Assembly (NCBI GenBank): GCA_021521415.1
Contig: JAIQDT010003875.1
Location: 207,022-271,021 of the forward strand
Reading direction: 5' to 3'
Source of the DNA: Bidens hawaiensis
Lineage: Eukaryota; Streptophyta; Magnoliopsida; Asterales; Asteraceae
Length of the DNA stretch: 64,000 nt
The notes under the pieces are model-generated. The model was given only the letters and a program-made list of their open reading frames with translations. It did no database searches and had not been told where the DNA came from. Positions 23,929 through 35,352 of this stretch are shown here, one piece after another. The stretch's first letter is position 1. Each line of letters opens with the position of its first letter. A program made the position numbers and the translations under genes.

Positions 23929-25385
23929 TTACTCGGGATTGATCATTCCATTAAGCTCAATAAGGTTTTGAAAACGGGACCGGTCAAAAGCTTTTGTAAA
24001 AAGATCGGAAAAATTATCCAGTAAATCAACCTTTTCAAGCAATATTAATTTCTTCTCAGAACAATCCCGTATGAAATGATGACGAATGTCAATATGTTTT
24101 ATTTTACTATGTTTAAGGAGATTGTTAGTTACTGAGATAGCAGCAGTTTTATCAATGCAAATAGAAGTTTGAGTGAAATTCAGACCATAATCTCGCATTT
24201 GTTGTTGTATCCATAAAAACTGGGAGCAGCAGTTTGATGCTGCCATGTATTCTGCTTCACAGGTGGATATGGCCACAGAGGTTTGCTTCTTGCATTGCCA
24301 AGACACCAATCTTCCTCCGAGAAACTGACAACCACCAGTTGTTGACTTCCTGAACAGATTGCATCCTCCATAGTCAGAGTCTGTGTATGCTACCAAATTC
24401 GGTTCTCCTCCTTTTGGATACCAGAGACCTAACTTAGGCTTTCCTTTAAGATACCGTAAATCCTCTTCACTCCCTTCATGTGCGATTCCTTTAGGTTAGC
24501 CTGAAAACGATCACAAAGACAAACTACAAACATAATGTCAGGTCTGGAAGCAGTTAAATACATCAAAGAACCTATAATAGCCCGATACTAAGTAGGATCC
24601 ACATCTTTATCACCGTCAGAGTCAGCACCTATTTTATGGTTGACACAAATCGGAGTGTCAAACGGGGTGCTTTCATCCATCTTAAAACGTTTAAGCACAT
24701 CGTGAACATATTTAGTTTGATGAATGAACATGCCATCCTTCTTCTGAACTACCTGTAAACCCAAAAAGAAAGTTAACTCACCCATGGCGCTCATCTAAAA
24801 CCTTTTCTTCATGACCGCTCCAAACTCCTGACACATAGAAATCTTTGAAGCTCCGAAGATGATATCGTTCACGTAGACCTGAACGAGAAGAAAATCTTTC
24901 CAATTTCACTTTACAAACAAAGTACTATCTATCTTTCCTCTCGCAAATCCATTTTCCAGAAAATAATCAGATAAAGTTGCGTACCAAGCTTGTGGAGCCT
25001 TATGTAGGCCACATAATGCTTTACTGAGCTTGTACACATGATCTGGAAAGTCAAGATCAGGAAAGCCCGGAGGTTGCTCGACATAAACCACTTCATCGAC
25101 CTTGCCATTTAGAAAGGCACTCTTGACATCAAGCTGAAACACTTTCATATCTTTGTGTGCAGCAAAGGCCAAGAAAAGTCGAATTGCCTCCAGTCTTGCT
25201 ACAGGAGCAAACACTTCATTGTAGTCGATCCCTTCTTGTTGATTAAAACCTTTGACTACTAATCTTGCCTTGTTACGGACGATTACCCCTTTCTCATCTC
25301 TCTTGAATTTGAATACCCATTTCGTACCGATTGCATGCACATCTCGTGGCTTCTCAACTAATTGCCATACTTCCATTTTGTTAAA
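23929..25385 (-). pseudogene. Element B reverse transcriptase-RNase H
   Basis: RT motifs: [26 protein letters not shown] (catalytic Asp) and [16 protein letters not shown] (25376-24906). The second catalytic box reads YVND instead of YVDD near 24875. Then GELTFFLGLQV (24794-24588). RNase H (24396-23929) has YTDSDYGGC, AEYMAAS, IDKTAAISVTNN and IRHHFIRDC, ending LNGMINPE. Stops at 25386, 24795 and 24588 are TAG where relatives have Gln (CAG). Another stop, TGA at 24906, lies before the YVND box. One frameshift falls between 24587 and 24396. Otherwise the frame is continuous, so this was a full polymerase when it inserted. Confidence 0.9.
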
Positions 25386-27229
25386 CTAAGCCAATTCTTC
25401 TTGTATGGCTTCGACCCACGTGCTATCCTTCAAAGCCATTTGATAGTTCTTTGGTTCAATCTGACTGATAAAGCAGGCATACAAGCATTCGTTCATAATA
25501 CCAGTATCTTTAATGCTTGCATACGCACGTGTATTTTCTTCCAAACTTCTTCTGGTTCTTACTCCATCGGAAGGATTACCGATCACATTCCCCAAGGGAT
25601 GATTCTTGTTGACTCTGGTGATTTGGACAGGCCCAACCTCTAAGTCTTCTCCAAGATTTGGAGAGACTTCATCTGAATTGTGTTGAGTGTGAAACGGATT
25701 GAAAAAGTCATCATCACTTGAGGCAGCAGGAGTTTCACTAGCACTTGACACGGTAATTTGTTTTTCATTACACTGTGGACGATGCATAATGGCCTCTTCT
25801 TCATCTAGTAGCATCTGAGTGGCCCTCCTATCTTCTGTATCTGCAAGCTCAAGAGAAGGTAAATTAAAAGATTTAAATAATTTATCATAATCGAAAGCCT
25901 CTGCTGGTCCCATGCTAGGCTTTGGTGATTTGTAACTTGTAATGTCAGTGTTACAGACCACCTCAACCTTGTTGTTCGATTGATTAAAGACTCTTCTGTT
26001 GGATGACCCAACTACGTAGCCAACAAGAATACCTTTGTCAGCTTTCTCACCAAATTTTGAGTTAGTCTTTAACATCGAACATGGGGATCCAAAAGGTTCA
26101 AGACCTTTCAAATTTGGCTTTCTACCATGCATTAGTTCATAACAAGTTTTATTTAATCTTTTAACAGTTAAAACACGATTAAGGATATAATAGGCCGTGG
26201 CAACAGCCTCAGCCCAGATCACACGGGAAGTTTAGCATCAGACAACATAGTCCTGGCGCCTTCGATTAGAGTTCTATTCTTCCTTTCAGCTACTCCATTC
26301 TGTTGCTGAGTATATGATGCGATAAACTGATGCTTAATCCCTTTCTGCAGACAAAACATCTCCATTTGATTGTTCTTGAACTCTGTGCTGTTATCGCTTC
26401 TGATAAACTTGACCTTTCCCCCAACAATATTTTCCACTTTGGTAATCAAGTTAATTACCAACTACACTGTTTCATCTTTAGCTTTAAGAATATAAACCCA
26501 TGAGTAACGTGAGTAATCATCAGTCACAACCAAGCAATAGGACGTTCCACCCAGGCTTTTAACATTTATGGGGCCAAACAGATCCATGTGAAGCAAATCC
26601 AAAGGTGTGACAATTGAGTTAACCAGTTTGGAGTGATGTGGTTTCTTGTGCTGCTTTCCTTTCTTGCATGATAGACATTGATCTTCAAAGTTGAAATTCT
26701 TTAAATGGACCCCAAGTACCAGCCCATTCTTAACAATGTAGTTCATCTTTCGTAAATAGATATGACCCATCCTTCGGTGCCACAATTCCGACTCAGACTT
26801 TGTTGTTTTTGACAAGAGACATAATTCTTCCGTAGCCATCTCGGTTGACCTCATGTCCATCACATATGTATTCTTTTCTCTTGGAGCTTTCATCACAATC
26901 CAGGTTTCAGGAATCTTGAAACCAGGATAAAGCACGAGTGCCTCATTCTTTGTAAAGTGCACAGTGTATTCTTTGTTACAGATCTGAGAGACACTCAGAA
27001 GATTGTGCTTTAACTCTTCCACGAAATTAACTTTCTCCAACTTGATTCTCCCATTAGTAACAGTACCAATTCTAGTAATTTTTCCTCCACTTTCTCTTGC
27101 AAAACTAACCCTTCCACCCTGTACAGCTTTCCAATCACGTAACAATTTCTTGTTACCCGTCATGTGCCGGGAACAACCACTGTCGACAACCCTCATGATG
27201 TTCACAGTCCTGTTCGATTGTTCTTGCAT
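25386..27229 (-). pseudogene. Element B protease-integrase
   Basis: Protease active site VDSGCSRHMTG near 27180. The pre-integrase domain has WHRRMGHIYLRKMNY and the CLSCKKGKQHKK block. Integrase catalytic residues are visible: Asp in HMDLFGP, Asp in FIRSDNSTEF and Glu in QQNGVAERKNRT, a complete DDE set. The C-terminal part (26222-25386) has YILNRVLTVKRLNKTCYEL and GILVGYVVGSSNRRVF, then an acidic linker and STWVEAIQEEL at the RT junction. Breaks: TAG at 26462, a one-base frameshift at about 26222, and TAG at 25386. The intact catalytic residues show recent ancestry from an active element. Confidence 0.9.
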
Positions 27230-27446
27230 AATTAAAGAAACAAATTAAAAGCGAGGGACCCAAGACCTTCTGGTCTTGGGTTGGTAAAACCTGTAAAACG
27301 GCATCCAATTCCTTGGTTGCCTAAATTCCTTTGAGGGAAGTTTCCATTTGATCTGAATGGAAGATTTCTAGAGAACTGATTATGAGGCCATCCAAACATC
27401 CTTGACTTTCTAGCATTAATGGATTCGAAATTACTCGTTCGGTGAT

Positions 27447-29927
27447 TTACTGGGAAAAAACGAGGTTGATTTCTTTGAAATCTTGAATTTGTCCAACGAT
27501 TAAAGTTGGATTCGTTAGAATTATTACAACACTAGTTTTAAAATTCGTGTCATTCTCTATTTTGGTTGTCCTCATATTTTTTCTCCTTTTCAGCGGACAG
27601 TTATTGACAAAGTGTCCTATCTTGTTACATCTAAAACAACTACTGTTTGGACTATCAGTTTTGTTCGGACAATCTGTGTCTGTCCGAACGTTCTTTTCGG
27701 AAGTTGTAGCGGAAGATGAAGTTGCTTCACTGACAGTTTGTTTCACATAAGGGGGACGAATGGGTTTAAAGAAGATTTCTTTTTACCAGAAAAATCACTC
27801 TCCCCCCATCTGAGTAATACAACTTCATCATCCACTTTACAAATGTTCACAGACTCCTTACGCTTGGAATCTTCATTCGTGACTGAAGAATTTGACTGAT
27901 CCGATTCGGTAATATCTTTATCAAGCTTTTCATGATTGATTAAATTAGCGTCGGTGCTGCTTGATTGAACTTTAACGGGTAGACTGTTGGAGCTGACACT
28001 ACTTGTTACTGTCTGATCAGGATTAACAAAAGTAGATGGCTGATTACAGGGATTATATATATAGTTATTGTTAAAAGGTGGTGGAACTTCCGTGAATCCA
28101 ATTCCTCCTTTATCGTTAGGAGAACATTGAACACTTAGGACAAGATTTAGCATCATGGACGAATTCCTAAATTGTTCAAGTTTTCTATTTAGTTCCACCA
28201 CTTTAACCTGATAATCTGCTATATGGTTTGTCCTTTTCAGCGATAAGTTTGGTTTTTCTTCCACAACTTCATAACTTAGATCAATTACTTGGATTTTTTC
28301 ATCTAATGTTGCCTTTAGGCGTCTTATGTCTTTTTCACCAGCTTTAATTTTTACCGAGTAACTGTTATCTTGTTTTTAGAGTAATGATGTTCTTCTTTTA
28401 CAGTTTTTAATTCTTTTTCCAAACTTACATATTGATCATTTAAAGCTTTTAATTGATCAGACAGTTTTTCACATTGTTCACAATGAGGTTCAGAACATAC
28501 CTCTGAGAACTAATCATTAACTTCTGCCATGTATGCTTGATCCTCCACTGGTTCTTTGTCACATCTTCCAGTCACGATATTCATCAGATTTGCTTGTTCA
28601 ATTACCTCCTCAAATTTGATGTTCCAATTATACCCACCATTCTGTTGAGACACCATGGCCTTTATTTCATTTCCATTCCCCTTCTGTTGAGTAGGCCTGT
28701 TCTGACTCCTTTCAACTCCTTCATTTGTACACTCTCTTGCAAAATGTCCATTTTGTTGACAGTTGTAGCAACGAACCTTTTACTTGTCAAATCCCGGTCT
28801 TTCTCCCACGAATTTTCGTCCAGTCTTCTTCATAAACCGTTTTACCCTTCTCACTATCATTGCCATTTGCCACTATAGATCCATTTCTTCCATGTCATCA
28901 GAATCTATCTGATCATAGTCCTCATCCAAGGTTGCAGGGTCAACTATCTTTCCTTTGATGTAGTTCTCATAAGAGGCAATGAAAGAGGCATATAGAGCAA
29001 ATTTTTGTTCAATAGATTTTACACTCATAGGCATCTTTGAGTAGTTCACACTTGAAGAGCTAGGGGAAGAGCTAGTGGAAGAATTTCCAACTGAGGATTG
29101 AGGTTTTGAAGAACTACTTCCACCTTCTACAAAGCATATGTCTCCATCCATATTCATCACCACATGACCATCTTGAGTAGAATTTGGTTCCCCGCCTGAG
29201 TAATAGGCGGTCGATTCTGTTTTAGAACTTGAGTTCCTTTTGCACCATACATTCCCGGATCCTGAACCTGATCAGTAGGCGTCTCTTTTTGTAACATATT
29301 AATCTCATAATTAAGTAGCTTGTTAACCACCTTCTCTAAATCAAAGCCATCAAATTCTTTATCTTCTCTCATCAGAACTGTGTACATCTCCCATTTTGGT
29401 GGAAGGGCGTCCAAAAGTTTTTCCACAATCTCACTCTCCGTGTACTCTATGGAGTAGTTATTCAACTCAGTCATTAAGTGATAGAATCGTGTGATGATGT
29501 CATCAAGTGATTCATTTTTAAAATACTTGAATATTGAGAATTGAGTTTTCAGCAACATTGTCTTGGAGTTACGAATCCCGACAATACCTTCATAGCGGTT
29601 TTCTAATGCTTACCACAATTCTCTAGCAGACTTGTACATTCTGAAAGTATGAAGAATTTCCTGAGGCAGTGCCATGGTGATTGCAGCAAGTGCTTTACTC
29701 TCAGCCTCATACATTTTTTTCTCATCATCCTCCATCTTATTATACTTCATTAGTTGCTCACGACCTTCGAACTCAGTTGTTGGTGGAATATATCCATCCT
29801 GAATACATACCCACATCTTTGCATCTTGATATTTCACATACTGCTCAAATATGTATTTCCACGCAACAAAATCAGTGCCTTTAAGTAACTTTGGAGCTTT
29901 AGTCGCTGAGCCAGCTTCAACTTCCAT
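27447..29927 (-). pseudogene. gag: Element B gag (long, two zinc knuckles)
   Basis: Start ATG at 29927, N-terminus MEVEAGSATKAPKLL, then FVAWKYIFEQYVKY (29927-29610). The capsid region, NESLDDIITRFYHLM to EKVVNKLLNYEINML, is at 29558-29157. Next comes a Ser-rich stretch with DEDYDQIDSDDMEEMDL (29163-28873). The first zinc knuckle, CYNCQQNGHFAREC, is near 28765. A Lys/Glu-rich likely coiled coil spans about 28500-28200. GIGFTEVPPPFNNNY (28264-27743) matches gag of A. The second knuckle, CFRCNKIGHFVNNC, is at about 27640. Stops at 29610 (TAA for CAA) and 28873 (TAG for CAG) fit C-to-T changes; one frameshift lies near 29200. The layout matches A piece by piece. Confidence 0.85.
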
Positions 29928-30004
29928 CTATACTAGTTCAGTGATGTTTATCGAAGTCATACTTAACCAAAACGAAATCTAAACCCAAACCAAAATGTAT
30001 TCTG

Positions 30005-30185
30005 TGAACTGTGAATGGCAAAGTTAGGATAACTTCACCTATGTTAACTTCGCTTTGGGCGAAGTTAGAAAGTATAACTTAACTTCACCAAATAACTTCG
30101 CCAGATTACAACTTCTCCCATATAACAACTTCGCCTCTTATAACTCCGCTGAAACCCTAATGACGAGTGACGGCAACTTCGTTGG
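30005..30185 (-). repeat. GCGAAGTTA word cluster before gag of B
   Basis: AACTTCGCT, GCGAAGTTA, AACTTCGCC, AACTTCACC and AACTTCGTT recur roughly every 15-20 bases in the gag leader. This parallels the CATTCGTTA cluster before gag of A. Confidence 0.8.
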
Positions 30186-30380
30186 AAGTGAATTCTGATT
30201 TTGAGCACTGTTTTTCTGGTTTCGAATGGTTTAAAAGGTAGTATGGAGTGCGAGGAGGGTAATATGGTGTAGGAATGGAATGAACGAACAGTGTTTTACG
30301 TGAAACGATTACGCGAAAAGTCTAGCGGAGTAGTTTTAACACTCGTGTGATAATCCCGAACCATACAATCACGAGCAAAA

Positions 30381-30394
30381 GCTTTTATACCAAT
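30381..30394 (-). other. Primer-binding site of element B
   Basis: Directly after the 5' LTR on the element strand: ATTGGTATAAAAGC, a variant of the initiator-Met tRNA complement. Confidence 0.7.
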
Positions 30395-30807
30395 TGTAGG
30401 TTCCCAACCAGATCTACACAGGAGTATCTCGTAACACGAGGGTGCAGAATCCCCTACGTATACGATACGAGTGTTTACACGAGAGACACGTAGATAACAC
30501 GTAACACGTAAGAACAAATGATTAATTGCTATTCGATGTAACGACCCAAAACACCAAACAAGTATTGCTATAGCATACAAACCAGATCTGGCCAAAGAGT
30601 CATGCAATATAAATGGCGAAGGTTAGGTTGTATAATACGACAACTTCGCATAACACCCTAGGCAAAGTTGTCCCTAACTTCGCCACACCACAAGTTCGCC
30701 AAAACCAATAACTAAACTAACACATTCATCAAAACATAAGAGACAATGTAACTATTATAGACACAATAGACACAAGACAAATGAACTACTGGCATCATGC
30801 ACCAACA
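30395..30807 (-). repeat. 5' LTR of element B
   Basis: 413 bp, TGTTGGTGC to GGAACCTACA on the element strand, followed by the PBS. Pairs with 18640-19044. Confidence 0.93.
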
Positions 30808-31719
30808 ATTTTATTCTGAAAAATTTCTGTATTAAAATAGGCTTAAAAGACTGAGTGCTTAACTGCATTGGTGCATTGGTAGGTCTTAAACAAACAATTA
30901 GGGTAAAATGTGTGATATAAATATAAATAATTGTCATATTGAAATAGGTATTAGTCTCTTCCAAAGTCTTGGTAATGAAGACAGAAAAGTAATAGCCTGT
31001 CATACTCAAGACTTATGTCTGTTTGATCACCAAAATCAAAATTTTCAAAATAAAAGCATCTAGTTTATGGTTAACACTTCAATGGTGTATGGTCTTATGG
31101 CCTCAAGTCCTGTATTGATGGGATGCCTCTGGTTTCTGGACACTATGAGTCTTTATGTGGCTTATTATATGGTATTCATAATCTGAATACATAAATGCTT
31201 TTAAGAGCGAACCCTTATAAGTCAATAAACTTGATCACTGCTGTATTTCGTATAAATTCACTACTGACTTGATCAAGCACAATGTTAGTCATACATTGTT
31301 CTTCCCTTGCATGCATCTTAACCACTAAGAAACGGACTCCAGGGGATACAATGTCTGTAAGTTGCTGAAAGTTTGTTTAAGATTTAAGTGGACAACAATA
31401 TCAATAACCGACTTAACGCTAGTCATAATAATGCCAAAAAATAAACCGGTTACGGGGGATTTCTTGATCAATATGATTCTCTGCTCAACTCGTAAACTGC
31501 TTTCGTAGAGTAGTTTTCATTTTTCTCTTACTCTTAATTGTTTTTCATTCAAAAATATTCAAAATTCAAATATATTTTGACTCTGCTTTATTTTTGATTT
31601 CTGAGATAAGGGGTAATGTTTGAATAGAAAAATACAAAAAGAAGTTTCTCATGTTTTTATGTTATGTGTTTTCTAGTTAAACACGTTAAGGTATTGGTTT
31701 TTACCTTTTTAGGGTAAAG
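30808..31719 (+). other. Element A post-pol non-coding region, continued
   Basis: After the second ATTTT, element A resumes. Blocks AAAAGACTGAGTGCTTAA, GCATTGGTGCATTG, GCCTGTCATACTCAAG, AAGAAACGGAC and GTGGACAACAATATCAAT appear in the same order as in element C's post-pol region (45478 down to 44230). It ends with TTATGTGTTTT and AAACACGTTAAGGTA at about 31670-31695, which C has at 35275-35300. No ORF. Confidence 0.75.
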
Positions 31720-32299
31720 TGAGAATACCTCAGATCTTATCTATATCGATTATAAGGATTAGATCTAATACCTTTACGGATCTAGTTTATGATATGCTAT
31801 AATTGATTATATATATATGTATAATATTAGTATATTATGTGTATTAGTAATAGATTAGTGAAGAGTTGAGCGAGAGAGTATTTGGACAGAGGTTCGTTAC
31901 TGTTAACTCAAAACTTAAATTATCAGGGTATGAATAACCTATATATAGACGATGAATACCAATTCATTGCACATCCCGTAACGAATTGGATCCAGTTCGT
32001 TAACTTACATGACTCAAAAGGAAGGATAACGAATCAAAGATTCGTTATGCCCCTATTTGTCAACATTCTATGACGAATGGGAACAAATATAACAAACTAA
32101 CAGTCTATTCATTAAACATCCTTAACAAACGGGATTTACATTAAACGAACTGGCTAATTTGTTAAACATCCTTAACAGATTAGCCTTTACATTAAAGAGC
32201 TAACATAAATTACATAAATGCCCTTAATATTAAAACATTAATAAATTACAAACAATAATTACTAATACTCGAGACGACAAAACCGTTCAATAACAAACA
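31720..32299 (-). repeat. 3' LTR of element C
   Basis: On the element strand it starts TGTTTGTTATTG, right after a GACGAGGGGG purine tract (about 32300-32309), and ends GAGGTATTCTCA. It shares TTTGTCGTCTCGA, an AACGAATG cluster and TCGTCTATATATAGG with the LTRs of A, but is clearly diverged. Confidence 0.8.
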
Positions 32300-33997
32300 C
32301 CCCCTCGTCTTGATCTCTTTGGCTTTAATGTACTTGAAGCGCTTTGACTGCCAATCACGACAACTATGAATCCCGAACTCGTGACATACACGTACGACAC
32401 GTTGGAACTGCATAGCTTGGTTATAGTCTTCCTGGCGCTCTATCAAGATCTTGTTCACGAACAGCACGTCATTGTCTGTTTCTGATAAGTTAACGAGCCA
32501 CATTGGATCGATAACTTGAATAAAATTAGTCTTCAAACCTTTCCCAGGGACAATGACGGCCTCACCGGTACGATTTTCTTACTACCAACGGCTAAACGTT
32601 AGGTGAAGACCTTGCGGGAATGTCTTCACCGGTACATACTTCATCGTTTTCGGTGGTTTTACCTTAAGCACGAGCTTCCTCCATCTCGTACATTGATCAA
32701 TCTCGTCAATACGTTTATGGATCGGAATCTGCGGCTTAAAGAATTTAAACTCGCGGTTTACCTCGAAGAGAAAATGTTGATGAAACCATTCTGCTCGACG
32801 ATCTCCACCGCGGTTGATGAAAGGTCGATTCGCGAGCGTATGAACATCCCAACGCGGTTATCAGAGAACGTCAATGATGTTATGATAATACTTAACACAT
32901 TTCACCCATTTTACAATACAGACCTTAAGCTCAGAATCATAAAGCCAGGAAACGATATCACCTTTTACAGTCGACACGACTTTAAAGGCTGTTTTCTGAT
33001 TGGCTTTAGCGCGTGCGATCGCATCCTGCTTCTGTTCTTCATCCACATACCTGTATGCTTCAATACTTTTACGAGCCCGTTTGCTCCGGTACTCAAACCA
33101 ACCCTGAATATCAACAACCGACAGATCAAGATTCCACTCAAACTTCTTGCCTTTACCCTTTGATATTTTTTCCAGATGATCTTCAGCAGCTTTGACATTT
33201 TCTTCATTGAAGGTAGGAATACCCTCATCAACATTGGATCATTGATAAAGATCGGGGTATTCCTCTGCTGTCACATCCTCAATCTCTATTTCTTTACCTT
33301 CATAAATAAACGACATATTCATATGAGGAATCGTCGGATCTTGTAATACTTCCTCGTCGTTCACCACCTCCACATCATCCTCGGCATCCAAATCATCAAT
33401 TTGTTCATCGTTCAGTCCCAATATAAAGCAATCTGTTGACATGTCAGAGACTGATCGACGAACTTCTCTTCTTCAATATCATCAAGGTTGGCAGAACTCA
33501 TCACGACTCATAATCCATGAACATGATGGTGTTGGCTTTAACCGACTCTATTGGTTGGACGTTCATCGAGTCATGATAGACAACCATCTGTCTATCACCG
33601 CCTTCATCACCGCTCGTGCCAGCAACAGAGGATAAACCGTGAGCTTGTTTCGGCTCATTGCCTCCAACACCCGAGGCGTCAGGATCATCGTCGTCATTCT
33701 TCAGCTTCTTTAGTTGATCGTCTTTGCACATAAGCTGAAGAATCAGATCCTCCTGTTCCTTTATCTTCACCCCCTGAGACGTGACAATTTCACGAAGCTC
33801 CTTTGTCTCATTTGGCCAATACGAGACAAGCCCCATCATATGCCTTTGATTGTTAGCATCTTCTCTTGAGCTTGACGATCGGCCGCCATTTGATTCTCAT
33901 AAAGATGAATCAAACTCAAGAGCATGCTCATTTGATTTTAAATATTGAGAATACCAATTGTGGCAGCAGGAACGTCCTGAACACCTTCTTCTGCCAT
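32246..33997 (-). pseudogene. Element C ORF3 with N-terminal domain deleted
   Basis: ATG at 33997 (MAEEGVQDVPAA, compare MADEQVVDAPAQ in A), then about 20 codons, and the frame joins sequence that in A lies about 1.4 kb downstream (MSMLLSLIHLYENQM versus MDTLLSLIHL in A). The whole N-terminal domain is gone. Remaining parts: Lys/Asp-rich region (33839-33501), acidic segment with FIYEGKEIEIEDVTAEEYPDL (33442-33239), C-terminal domain with GDIVSWLYDSELKVCIVKW (33046-32861) and FIQVIDPMWLVNLSETDND (32536 on). The last frame stays open into the 3' LTR to 32246. Frameshifts and stops separate the pieces. Confidence 0.75.
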
Positions 33998-33999
33998 AA

Positions 34000-34641
34000 C
34001 TGAGGATACATAAAACCTGAGATTAAGTAAAACGAAAAACAAATAATATAAATATTATAAATCTTTGTTTAAAATTTTCAAAATAAATCTAAGTATAATT
34101 CGTTAGTCTTTTTGATTCGTTATAACGAATTAGGTACTTCGTTATACGAATTGTGTAATTCGTTATCAATAATAGAAGAACTAGACATAACGAATCACCT
34201 TTGAAGGAATAACGAATTAAAGAACGAATGTGAAGTAATTCGTTATCAATTTCACGAAATAGTTGATTCTTCATATCATTGGTAACGAAAAGAACATGAA
34301 TGAGTTTCAATCGGTTGCTAAATAACGAATCGTCAACAATGATTTACAATTTTGACTAATCAGTAGTCAAAGTCAAAATTGGGATGAACTTAAAGGTCAA
34401 ACGTGCAATTCCCGAATCAATTGAACCATGTAAGACGATATAAATATCTGCAATAAGCACCAATCAACTCGGAATCACATCGATAGCTAACCCAATCGAT
34501 CTAAATTGATCAAATCTGAGTATAACTTGGTTTTCTAAAGATTTTCGTTTTATGAGTTAAACTGGTATACATAATTGATTAATAGACCCCTGAAATGGTC
34601 ATGTTATTCGATGAAAATCATTGCGTTAGGATTATCATTAC
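34000..34641 (-). other. Predicted leader intron before ORF3 of C
   Basis: On the element strand the donor is CGTAAG/GTAATG at 34642/34641 and the acceptor TATCCTCAG at 34001-34000, followed by TT-ATG-GC. Length is 642 nt, close to the 683 nt in element A, and the exon side of the donor is also similar. Confidence 0.6.
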
Positions 34642-35110
34642 CTTACGAAGCTAAATTGATGATCAAAAGGAGGTTTTGAGAAGATCGATATTTCTGGGAA
34701 ATTTTTGCAAGAGTTTTCTTAAGGACGAAGTAAAAAGTATTTAACAAATGAACTGAATCGTTCATCACTGTTCCCTATATCAGACGAACTGGCACATTTC
34801 CCAAGACAACGAATAAGCTGATTCTTTAATTTTGAATTAACGAATTAGCCAATTCGTTATCACATTTGTAACACGTGGCAACAAATTAGTAACACGTGGC
34901 AACGAATGAGTAATTCGTTATAATTTGCACGAGGCAATAACGAACTAAGAGTGATTAGTGCTTAATTCGTTATATATTAGAAGACGAATTGGGTCATTCG
35001 TTACAAAGTGGCGGAAGCGAATCAAATGGTAATGAATTGAAATAATTCGCTATTAAAATAACCCCATTCGTTATCTATAAATAACGAATTAATTTGTTAC
35101 GAATTAATTT
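34090..35110 (-). repeat. AACGAATT word clusters around the ORF3 leader of C
   Basis: ATAACGAAT, ATTCGTTAT and close variants are dense at 34100-34330 (inside the predicted intron) and at 34790-35110 (upstream of its donor), with few in between. This repeats the two-cluster layout of A and B. Confidence 0.8.
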
Positions 35111-35352
35111 ATTTAATTCCCCTTTTTCAATATAATTTAAATATAATTAACTTAAATAAATAAATAAATAATTAAATAGAAGAATAAATAAATAAATAAA
35201 TAATTAAATCAACGAAACTCTTATCTCGATGACCTTATACCTTACGAATCTTACCCAGTGTGATAAGATGTATTACATTAACGTGTTTTATGCTTAAAAC
35301 ACATAACTTAAAATGAATTAAATATTATGTAAAAGAGAACATAAAATATTTT
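35111..35352 (-). other. Element C leader region next to solo LTR F
   Basis: AT-rich, with AATAAATA runs and an imperfect hairpin GTGTTTTA-TGC-TTAAAACAC near 35281-35302, which corresponds to a similar hairpin-like word in A near 31675-31690. No ORF. Confidence 0.5.

Larger units (their letters stand above)
18640..30807 (-). mobile_element. Element B: complete copia with extra ORF3, TSD ATTTT
   Basis: A full LTR retrotransposon on the - strand, 12168 bp. LTRs are 30395-30807 (5') and 18640-19044 (3'), both running TGTTGGTGC to GGAACCTACA on the element strand. The TSD ATTTT is at 18635-18639 and 30808-30812. Order on the element strand: 5' LTR, PBS, gag, protease, integrase, RT-RNase H, about 1.9 kb non-coding, ORF3, PPT, 3' LTR. 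By eye the two LTRs differ at roughly 25 of about 400 positions plus an 11 bp indel, so B is younger than A but not recent. Gag and pol features place it in the SIRE/Maximus branch of copia (from family knowledge). Confidence 0.93.

Noticed and set aside
32603..33163. 186-codon + strand ORF
   Set aside because: Antisense shadow of ORF3 in element C.
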